From positions 930,001-994,000 of the forward strand of contig CBDCVQ010000020.1 in assembly GCA_965223165.1 (NCBI GenBank): a stretch of 64,000 bases of DNA. Reading direction: 5' to 3'. Each line of letters begins with the position of its first letter. Position 1 is the first letter of the stretch. The translations under genes were made by a program, and so were the position numbers. The notes beneath the pieces were generated by a model that searched no databases, was not told where the DNA came from, and saw nothing but the letters and a program-made list of their open reading frames with translations. The stretch comes from JABDMH01 sp965223165. Lineage in GTDB: Bacteria; Bacteroidota; Bacteroidia; Chitinophagales; Saprospiraceae. This document shows positions 1 to 8,073 of this stretch, in pieces.

Positions 1-640
1 ATTTAAAAATGAGGAAGCGTACCTCTTCGGCATTGTCCGATTCAGGAAAATCCTTGAGGAGACTCTCGAAGGTATGCACAGCCGAACTGTAGTTCTTCAG
101 ATCAAAATATAAGTTGCCCGTCTCAAAGGCCTTTGTCTCCAGTTTGCGGCGACACTCGTCGATCAGATCGTTGCAATTGGCGGCTCGGTCGCTATTGGGA
201 TAGGTGTTGACAAAGAGTTGAAACTGATCGATGGCTTTAATCGTGTATTGTTGGTCCAGGCGAAAGATGGGGGATAGCAGGTAGTTGGAGTATCCCTTCA
301 TATAGTCTGCTTCCTCCCGCCGATCACTGGAGGTAAAGGTGTTGGAGAAGTTTTCGAAGTAGTGGGCAGCTAGCAAAAAGCTGGATTGGTGATAGTGCGT
401 GTAAGCGTACTTGAAGTAGAGGTCTTCGGCCTTGGCGGTGCCCCGGAAGCTGTTGAGAATCAGCTCATATAGTGTCTGCGCGCGGAGATATTCGCCAGCG
501 TCGTAGTACTCCATGGCCTTCTCGTAGATCATCTCGGCATCATTGCTGGTCCGTATTTTTTCAAATTCGGTCCTACAAGATACTGATAATGAAGCGATTA
601 ACGCGATCACGATCCAACCTTGTGGGCGCATGCTTTTCAT
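1..640 (-). CDS. bamD: Outer membrane assembly lipoprotein BamD (YfiO), 3' end outside window
   Basis: Translating the minus strand from 640 gives a lipoprotein that stays open to base 1, so the C-terminus is missing. It starts with a hydrophobic signal ending in a lipobox (LSVSC) and continues with TPR-like helices (AEMIYEKAMEYYDAGEY, HYHQSSFLLAAHYFENF, NYSSAVHTFESLLKDFPES) typical of BamD/ComL. BamD is the essential periplasmic lipoprotein of the BAM complex that inserts beta-barrel proteins into the outer membrane. Two in-frame ATGs (640 and 631) precede the signal; 640 adds a lysine at residue 2. A Bacteroidota-type promoter lies just upstream, which would leave an extremely short leader. 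Confidence 0.85.
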   Translation of the reverse strand, partial: MKSMRPQGWIVIALIASLSVSCRTEFEKIRTSNDAEMIYEKAMEYYDAGEYLRAQTLYELILNSFRGTAKAEDLYFKYAYTHYHQSSFLLAAHYFENFSNTFTSSDRREEADYMKGYSNYLLSPIFRLDQQYTIKAIDQFQLFVNTYPNSDRAANCNDLIDECRRKLETKAFETGNLYFDLKNYSSAVHTFESLLKDFPESDNAEEVRFLIFK

Positions 641-678
641 TGGCTTGCAAAATTAACCTATTTCACGTATTTGTTCAA
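641..678 (-). promoter_or_regulatory. Predicted Bacteroidota promoter of bamD
   Basis: Read on the minus strand, a TTG (-33, 678-676) is followed after 20 nt by TAATTTTG (655-648). This exactly matches the Bacteroidota -7 consensus TAnnTTTG. Transcription would start within a few bases of the bamD ATG, giving a nearly leaderless mRNA from 640 or about a 10-nt leader from 631. Confidence 0.5.
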
Positions 679-883
679 CCCGCCGAGCTTGGAAAACTCA
701 GCCTCGGAGGGCCCGCTAAAGCCTGCCGCACAGGCGTATAGGACCTCACTATCCCTCAAAACGGACCGCCTCCGCAGGATTCGCGCGAGCAGGCACTGAT
801 TAATGGAAGTTTAACATTTCGGTCTCCGATTCAAAGGACAGGTAGACCCGACTGAATAAGGACCACCTTGGATCAAGTGGAAG

Positions 884-2119
<1,236 letters not shown>

Positions 2120-2214
2120 TGTTCCAACTTCTGGGTACAAGGTAGGCATTTTATCGCCTACGAGTTTCATCATTGCCTACAATGCAGCCGGTGCGATGGT
2201 GATGTCTGCTATGC

Positions 2215-2916
2215 TTATTTATCCTCCTTGGTAGCGTCTCCGCGCTCGAGTACTTCGTCTACAAGCCCATATTCTTGGGCTTCGGTAGCGCGCATCCAGT
2301 TGTCACGATCACAGTCCTCCTCGATCTTGTCATATGCCTGACCGGTATGCTTGGCCAGGATCTCGTAGATCTCCTTCTTCATGGATTTGATCAACTGATA
2401 GGAGATCTCCATATCGGTAAACTGTCCCTGCATGCCTCCGGACGGCTGGTGAATCATCACCCTCGAATGAGGAAGGCAAGTGCGTTTACCTTTGGTACCC
2501 GAGGTCAACAGGACTGCACCCATCGATGCGGCCAAGCCGGTACAGATAGTAGCAATCTCGGGCGAAACGTACTGCATGGTGTCATAGATACCCAACCCGG
2601 CAATCACCGATCCTCCCGGGCTATTGATAAACATCTGCACATCCCGCTTGGGGTCGGTAGATTCCAAAAAGAGGAGCTGCGCCTGGATCACATTAGCCAC
2701 ATAGTCGTTCACCGGTACGCCCATGAAAATGATGCGGTCCATCATCAGGCGTGAGAAGACGTCCATCCCCACGACGTTGAGCTGACGCTCCTCGATCACA
2801 TGTGGGGTAAATCCTTCGATATTAGGGATGGAGGTCTCCATATATTTATCGAGATGCAGGCTGCCCATGCCCAGGTGTTTGACTGCATACTTTCGAAATT
2901 CGTCTTTGTGAAACAT
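2215..2916 (-). CDS. clpP: ATP-dependent Clp protease proteolytic subunit ClpP
   Basis: Serine peptidase that forms the tetradecameric degradation chamber used by ClpX. The triad is visible: Ser131 in GLAASMGAVLL, His156 in RVMIHQPSGG and Asp205 in DCDRDNWM. The substrate-groove motif NSPGGSV is at about 99-104. The 233-residue length includes a longer N-terminal extension than E. coli ClpP, as is common in Bacteroidota. It sits between tig (93 nt upstream) and clpX, all on the minus strand, and is probably co-transcribed with them. Confidence 0.96.
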   Translation of the reverse strand: MFHKDEFRKYAVKHLGMGSLHLDKYMETSIPNIEGFTPHVIEERQLNVVGMDVFSRLMMDRIIFMGVPVNDYVANVIQAQLLFLESTDPKRDVQMFINSPGGSVIAGLGIYDTMQYVSPEIATICTGLAASMGAVLLTSGTKGKRTCLPHSRVMIHQPSGGMQGQFTDMEISYQLIKSMKKEIYEILAKHTGQAYDKIEEDCDRDNWMRATEAQEYGLVDEVLERGDATKEDK

Positions 2917-3009
2917 CGTTGTCTTTTTATTTCCTGAAGATTAGGCCGTGATGGCCTGATAAAATGTCATGTTATTAAATGCCAGAAGTCCTCAATTGTT
3001 TAGTCTCGA

Positions 3010-4410
3010 TTACTCCTCTTCGTCGGCTCCTGAGGCATTCCGAGAGCGCCTGGCTTCCTCCAAAAGTTTATTAAAATCGTCCGGATCGATGGGCTCCTCG
3101 ACCAATGTCACCACATCGCGGATCTGCTCAAAGATTTTGTCCGACAGCTTCTCCTCGTACACTTTATTGACCTGCTCCTCATCCGAAAGCATTTGGTTGA
3201 CGTAGCGCTCCATCACACCCTCGGGCATGTCCTGCCCACCTAGATAGTGGAGGAGTTGATGCTCAAAGTGTGATTTGATCTCATCCAGCTCGACCTGAAG
3301 CTCAAACTTCTGCTGAATCTTTTGCTCGATAAGCGTCCAACTCAAATTCTTGGCAAATGTCTCATACTCCCGCTCCGCCTGCTCTACATCGAGCTCCTCA
3401 TTGCTAGCCACGAGCCAACGCTTAAGAAAGTCTCCCGGTAGCGCCAAGCTGTTTTTTGCCAACAGGCGATCCTGAAAATCGCGAAACAGCAAAGCCTCTG
3501 CCTGCCGATCATAGTACTGTCCGATGTGCTCCTTGATCTTTTCGCGGGCTTCGTCTTCGCTGGATACTTGCCCCTCGCCAAATGCCTGATCAAAAAAGGC
3601 CTGATCGATGTCGGCGAGTTCCACGCGCGTGACTTCATTGATGGTGCCCTCGTACCAGCGTCCTACCTCCCGATCCATCTCGTCCTCTTCGAGATTCAGC
3701 AGATACTTGCGTACGTAACTGTCCTCCTTCTCGCCTTCGAGGGTGAAAATGTCAAATCTAATCGTATCGCCCTTTTTGGCAGCCAAAATCTGATCGCGCA
3801 CCTCCCCCTCCGGAAGGCTGCTGACCAGGATCTTGAAGGTGGTCTCCAGACCCTTGGGCTTCACCTCTCCATTTTCGAGCTCCTTGGCCACAAAGCGCAC
3901 ACTATCATCGAGCTGGATATCATCCTCGGGAAAAACCTGCTTGCCCACACGCAGACGAGCGGCATCCATATCCTCGTCGATCATCTCATCAGAGACCTGC
4001 ACCTTGTAGACGTCAAAGGTGCTGGTGTCGTCCACCCCTTCCAATTCGAACGTGGGCGAGAGGCCGATATCAAATTTGAACTCAAAATCCGACAGATCCC
4101 CCAGTTGAAAATCTTGCTCCTCTTGCTCTGCGGACGGCAAAGGTTGGCCGAGAATGTCCAGCTTCTCCTCTTGAAAGTAGGCGCCCAACTTTTGCTGCAC
4201 CAGCTCGTTGACCACATCAGCCAGCACCGCCTTGCCGTACATCTTCTTGATGACTGACAGAGGGACCTTGCCTTTTCTAAAGCCCTTCATATGTGATTGT
4301 TGCTGGTACTTGCGCAACTCACTGCGCAAGCGCTGGTCGTAGTCACTCTTGGCGATTTTGACCGCCAGCTGCGCCTCCGTAGTCGACTTATCAATACGCG
4401 TTATGCTCAT
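3010..4410 (-). CDS. tig: Trigger factor
   Basis: Ribosome-associated chaperone that shields nascent chains at the exit tunnel. At 466 aa the length is normal for the family. The N-terminal ribosome-binding region contains the signature-like stretch GFRKGKVPLSVIKKMYG (about residues 44-60). The long helical C-terminal half (QAEALLFRDFQDRLLAKN, NEELDVEQAEREYETFAKN) fits the substrate-binding arms, and the protein ends in an acidic tail (GADEEE). The central PPIase-like domain is divergent, as usual in Bacteroidota. It is first in a tig-clpP-clpX block; its promoter should lie in the 4411-4500 region. Confidence 0.92.
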   Translation of the reverse strand: MSITRIDKSTTEAQLAVKIAKSDYDQRLRSELRKYQQQSHMKGFRKGKVPLSVIKKMYGKAVLADVVNELVQQKLGAYFQEEKLDILGQPLPSAEQEEQDFQLGDLSDFEFKFDIGLSPTFELEGVDDTSTFDVYKVQVSDEMIDEDMDAARLRVGKQVFPEDDIQLDDSVRFVAKELENGEVKPKGLETTFKILVSSLPEGEVRDQILAAKKGDTIRFDIFTLEGEKEDSYVRKYLLNLEEDEMDREVGRWYEGTINEVTRVELADIDQAFFDQAFGEGQVSSEDEAREKIKEHIGQYYDRQAEALLFRDFQDRLLAKNSLALPGDFLKRWLVASNEELDVEQAEREYETFAKNLSWTLIEQKIQQKFELQVELDEIKSHFEHQLLHYLGGQDMPEGVMERYVNQMLSDEEQVNKVYEEKLSDKIFEQIRDVVTLVEEPIDPDDFNKLLEEARRSRNASGADEEE

Positions 4411-4837
4411 TGCTCCGACACTTTTTGCGATGGAATTTAAATCTTACTCCGCCAAGCACCTCGTTCTGTTGACCTGAATAAATCGGGATGCCCGATGGCC
4501 GCTTTTCGCGTCACTGATCGATCAGAGACTGTCCTATCTATGCGGCAGATCACCCTTGAATTTTTCAACGAATCCTCGCCCTTTCCTGCCAGGACCAGAA
4601 AAGCAACGCAAAAGAAAGGATATCAGGGAGATTTAGCAAATATTCACACCATTATCCGACATTGTGCAATCGGCTTAATTTCTGTGATCAATGCACTCAA
4701 AAGTCATCCTGAGACCATCCACCTGACAACCCTGATATTAAGACCAGCCCGGGTGCCCATATGCCCACCAGAGCAAAGGCATCAATGTCACACTGCCACG
4801 CCGGTGCTATGCTCGGCCCATCCGTCTCCCGGGAGCC
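4411..4837. other. 427-bp intergenic region without a recognisable gene
   Basis: This separates the start of tig from the stop of the TlpA-like gene, both on the minus strand. The plus-strand open frame here (4495-4857) has no initiation context or protein-like composition. I see no tRNA, strong hairpin or repeat. The tig promoter must lie at the left end, but no clear TAnnTTTG was found. Confidence 0.5.
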
Positions 4838-6049
4838 TCACTCCGCATACACGCTAAAGTGGTAAATCGGCACATGCATCTCGTGCCTGTCGACGGTCAA
4901 ACCGAAATCGTTTTTCAACTGGTCGAGCAACAAAGTGGGATCCGAGGTCTCCAGACTCCAATCATAGATCGCCCTGCGATCGGCCCCTCCATAGAGCACC
5001 GGCACGCCCAAAAGGCTACTCAGCTCTACAGCCAGCTCCGGCAGGGTGTAATTGTCAAGCTCGACGTAGTCATGCTCCCGGATGATCGCCGGGATCTGTG
5101 CATCTGACCAGCTGTGCACAGATGCGCTCCACAATCGTTGCTCATCAGCGACGTCGAAGACATAGGCATCCATGAGCTCGTTTTGAGATCGGACTGCAAT
5201 GTCAAATTCATGTAGAAGGTTGACCGCCGTGAAAAACCGGACGGTGTGGTCTAGCGAATGACGCATGCGCAGGGTGATGCACCGGTCCGCTAATGTGGGA
5301 TCGATCCGGATCTGCTGCCGAGGCAACTGGAGCAGCTCAGCCAGGACATACTGCGGGCGCCCCCGGATCTCGGTATAGTCCGCCTCTCGAATACTGCCCT
5401 GCTGCACCTCGCTGTCGCAGTCGGCCAGATCTAACACCAGATTGGGTGTCCTCTGGGCCCGCAACGGTTTGCCTATTGCTTCTTCGTACGTCTTGATCAG
5501 CCCTGTTGCCCGTATACTACTCCGGTGATTCTGCCTGCTCAGACGCTGCAAGGATTCCGCGTCCAAGCCGCTCGGATGCCCATGCCACAAGACCTCCCCG
5601 TGCGGACTAAACAGCATGGCATACGGCAAGGCGCTTACCCTGTATCGTTCGAACGTTCGATTCTGGTAGTCCACCGCGACGTGGCGCGGTTTACCCCTAG
5701 CTTCCATAAATTTTCTAACGGTGTAGGCCGACTCATTGCTAAGGGAAAGGAGGAAAACCCGGTCCTCGGTGCCAGCCACCACTCGCTCCATATGATCCAT
5801 GACAGCCAGACAGGGACCACACCAGGTGGCCCAAAACTCCACCAGGACACACTTTCCTTCGTATGCGGTAGGACTCACATTTTGAGATATCCAACTGCCC
5901 ACCTCAATCGCTGGCAGAGGCTCGGCCGCCGATCGGGTATGGACGTAGAAAACCAGAAATAATAGCCAGGGGGCGCCCCGGGCCCAAATAATGCCTCGAG
6001 GTCGTGGCAACCACTGGCGATAGGTCTTGACTAAAACCATTTCTTTCAC
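4838..6049 (-). CDS. TlpA-like thioredoxin protein with DUF3738-like C-terminal region
   Basis: Exported thiol-disulfide protein of 403 aa. A signal/anchor segment (APWLLFLVFYVHTRSAAE, about 26-43) precedes a TlpA/AhpC-type thioredoxin fold with the redox motif WATWCGPC (Cys77 and Cys80). The final ~200 residues contain paired modules (LRMRHSLDHTVRFFTAVN and ELAVELSSLLGVPVLYGG) resembling the DUF3738/TIGR03435 region known from acidobacterial soil proteins and some Bacteroidota TlpA fusions. The thioredoxin part probably acts in the periplasm; the C-terminal role is unknown. It is transcribed divergently from the OmpA-family gene, with an inverted-repeat element between them. Confidence 0.75.
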   Translation of the reverse strand: MKEMVLVKTYRQWLPRPRGIIWARGAPWLLFLVFYVHTRSAAEPLPAIEVGSWISQNVSPTAYEGKCVLVEFWATWCGPCLAVMDHMERVVAGTEDRVFLLSLSNESAYTVRKFMEARGKPRHVAVDYQNRTFERYRVSALPYAMLFSPHGEVLWHGHPSGLDAESLQRLSRQNHRSSIRATGLIKTYEEAIGKPLRAQRTPNLVLDLADCDSEVQQGSIREADYTEIRGRPQYVLAELLQLPRQQIRIDPTLADRCITLRMRHSLDHTVRFFTAVNLLHEFDIAVRSQNELMDAYVFDVADEQRLWSASVHSWSDAQIPAIIREHDYVELDNYTLPELAVELSSLLGVPVLYGGADRRAIYDWSLETSDPTLLLDQLKNDFGLTVDRHEMHVPIYHFSVYAE

Positions 6050-6065
6050 TAGCCCATATGCTTTT

Positions 6066-6301
6066 CTAGGAGGCTGTTAAAATACTTACGCTGATTTGTT
6101 CACCAGTTCTTTTGCCCGCATGCTTGGTTGCAAAGCCTCGCCGTAGCTCCTGCTAGCAACACCCACCCGCTGCCGCGGTTCCCTCACTTCTCGCATAGTC
6201 ATGCTCGACTCAACGAGATCGTTCGGTCATGTTTTGCGCCTTGCCGGCCGACAAAATAACGTCGCGATCTCCATGGAGCCACACATTCAATAGCCTCCTA
6301 G
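6066..6301. repeat. Small inverted-repeat element, family B copy 1 (MITE-like)
   Basis: A 236-bp segment bounded by perfect 10-bp inverted ends: CTAGGAGGCT at 6066-6075 and AGCCTCCTAG at 6292-6301. Allowing two mismatches the ends extend to about 16 bp (CTAGGAGGCTRTTRAA). The core (about 6118-6231) is strongly similar to 48429-48540: both carry TTGCAAAGCCTCGCC, CACCCACCCGCT, CGCGGTTCCCTCACT and CGAGATCGTTCGGTCATG in the same order. No reading frame of note is inside. No obvious target duplication was seen. Confidence 0.7.
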
Positions 6302-6570
6302 GTCCATCAAAAGTAAAATACTCCAAAAAATACGATCAAAGATCAATTTTCGCCTAATACTGTCCGTCGTGCAAGCTTATCATACTGATTACCAATGTTT
6401 TATCGGCACTTGGTATGACTTAAGATTGAAATATCTAACACGCCGCCATAATTCGTCAACTGCGGTTTTTACCAGCAAATAAACGTCGCATATATGTGAC
6501 AAATTCTCTCGGCCTCGTCATACAGATGTTAACAATTTCTATTTCACCTATATTTTAATTCACCCCGATT
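6302..6570. other. AT-rich leader/promoter region of the OmpA-family gene
   Basis: This is the remaining 269 bp between element B1 and the OmpA-family start. It is markedly AT-rich compared with its surroundings and contains TATATTTT at 6549-6556, one base off the -7 consensus but very close to the start codon. No gene was seen. Confidence 0.35.
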
Positions 6571-7683
6571 ATGAAATTTGGTTTTACCTTTTTACTCATG
6601 TTTTTGTTGGGTATGGCCGGCCTGCAAGCTCAACATGATCAACTGCCTACCGACCCGGAACCTGGAAAATGCTACGTTAAGTGTGTCACCCCAGACGAAT
6701 TTGAGACCGTCCAGGAGCAGATCTTGGTCAGACCGGCCTACACCCGACTGGAGGTGATCCCTGCTGAATATGAGACTGTCACGGAAAGAGTGCTCGTAAA
6801 AGAAGAATCCAAAGATTTTGTCTTTCACGCAGCAGTGTACGAAACGGTGGAAGTGCCGTATATGCAAAAAGAAGCTCGCACGGATCTGACGACAGTGGAA
6901 GCGACCTTTACCCCCGACCAGGAGAGTCGGATCATCTACCCTAAAACTAGTGGCTGGGAATACACCACCTATGCCGACTGCGCATCTGCCAATCCAAATG
7001 ACTGTCAGATCTTGTGTTGGAACGAATATCCAGAGCAGACCCAGGTGGTGCCAGTGCAGCGTCTGAATGTCGGAGCACACACCGAAGACATACCCATCCG
7101 AGAGATCAACGCCACCTACACCAAGCAAGTAATCAAGACCCCCGCTCGCGTAGAGGAAAGAGTGATCCCAGCTGAGTACTCTGAAATAACGAAGCAGGTC
7201 CTGAAAGCAGCCGCGACTACACGCACGATCGAAATCCCGGCTGAGTACAAGACCATCTCAAAGACGGTGCTCAAGAAAAAAGGCGGCGTCACGGTCTGGG
7301 AAGAGATAGACTGCAAACTCACGGAAGCAAACATACTGCCCATCTTGTGGGACTTTAACAGTGCCGCTCTTACCTCCGACGCCAAACGCATCATCGACGA
7401 CAAGCTGCTGTCACTCATGCAAGAACGATCCAACATTACGGTCGAACTGTCGTCACACACGGATTCGCGTGGCAACGATGACTACAATGAGCGACTCTCG
7501 CAGCGCCGAGCCGACGCGGTCGTCAATTACCTGATCAACAAGGGTATCAACCGCTCGCGTCTGATCAGCAAGGGGTACGGAGAGGATCGCCTGAAAAACC
7601 ACTGTGGCAATGGCGTAGAATGCACGGAAGAGCAGCATCAGAAAAACCGAAGAACAGAATTTCGAGTGGTTGGAGGTAACTAA
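6571..7683 (+). CDS. OmpA family peptidoglycan-binding outer membrane protein
   Basis: A 370-aa exported protein with signal peptide MKFGFTFLLMFLLGMAGLQAQ. The C-terminal ~100 residues are an OmpA-like peptidoglycan-binding domain (ILPILWDFNSAALTSDAK, SSHTDSRGNDDYNERLSQRRADAVVNYL, SRLISKGYGEDRL). Instead of a beta-barrel, the N-terminal part contains repeats of a short motif, roughly PAxYxTV-x-VLxK: PAYTRLEVIPAEYETVTERV, RVEERVIPAEYSEITKQV, TRTIEIPAEYKTISKTV. The final domain should anchor the cell wall to the outer envelope; the repeat region is of unknown function. It is a single-gene unit followed by a hairpin terminator. Confidence 0.85.
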   Translation: MKFGFTFLLMFLLGMAGLQAQHDQLPTDPEPGKCYVKCVTPDEFETVQEQILVRPAYTRLEVIPAEYETVTERVLVKEESKDFVFHAAVYETVEVPYMQKEARTDLTTVEATFTPDQESRIIYPKTSGWEYTTYADCASANPNDCQILCWNEYPEQTQVVPVQRLNVGAHTEDIPIREINATYTKQVIKTPARVEERVIPAEYSEITKQVLKAAATTRTIEIPAEYKTISKTVLKKKGGVTVWEEIDCKLTEANILPILWDFNSAALTSDAKRIIDDKLLSLMQERSNITVELSSHTDSRGNDDYNERLSQRRADAVVNYLINKGINRSRLISKGYGEDRLKNHCGNGVECTEEQHQKNRRTEFRVVGGN

Positions 7684-7764
7684 TCACCCTACCCCATCTG
7701 GTAAGAGGGCTGTACTTTTTGCTTCAAAACAAACAGCGCTCGATAAACCAACTTGTTGATATTA

Positions 7765-7805
7765 GTGCAGGCACGTCTTTGACCGGGTGTGCCTGCACGC
7801 TTTTG
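7765..7805 (+). terminator. Hairpin terminator after the OmpA-family gene
   Basis: A perfect 10-bp stem with arms GTGCAGGCAC (7765-7774) and GTGCCTGCAC (7789-7798) and a 14-nt loop is followed by GCTTTT. It lies about 80 bp past the stop codon. The rest of 7806-8073 holds no gene; a second weaker hairpin (TGAGGGCC 7985-7992 / GGCCCTCA 8008-8015) sits beyond the end of the convergent BNR gene. Confidence 0.6.
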
Positions 7806-8073
7806 GGCCCAGGACTATTCTCCTTTGTGTGCTGGCCTGGACGAGCCCCGCGACCTGGCCTGATCCCATCGTTCGTTCCTTCGGGACAAGGCTTCAAAGT
7901 CCACATATCATCGTAGAGATCAAAGCGGCCGCCCCCACGTTTCGCATATCGCGGAGCAAGCTGGGCTCAAGGCATTATCCCAACTGAGGGCCAGCGTTGC
8001 GCATGCAGGCCCTCATCAGGACGTCCGTATGGGACTTGCTGACCTTGGAGATAAACACCCTCCACCAGCCGCG

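Noticed and set aside
641..883. tRNA or small RNA gene between bamD and clpX
   Set aside because: Short GC-rich partial stems only; no cloverleaf or TTCRA-type T-loop.
2939..2962. AGGCC/GGCCT hairpin between tig and clpP as a terminator
   Set aside because: Only a 5-bp stem without a T-run; the genes are more likely co-transcribed.
3526..4257. 243-codon plus-strand open frame opposite tig
   Set aside because: Shadow of the trigger factor gene; leucine/histidine-rich nonsense composition.
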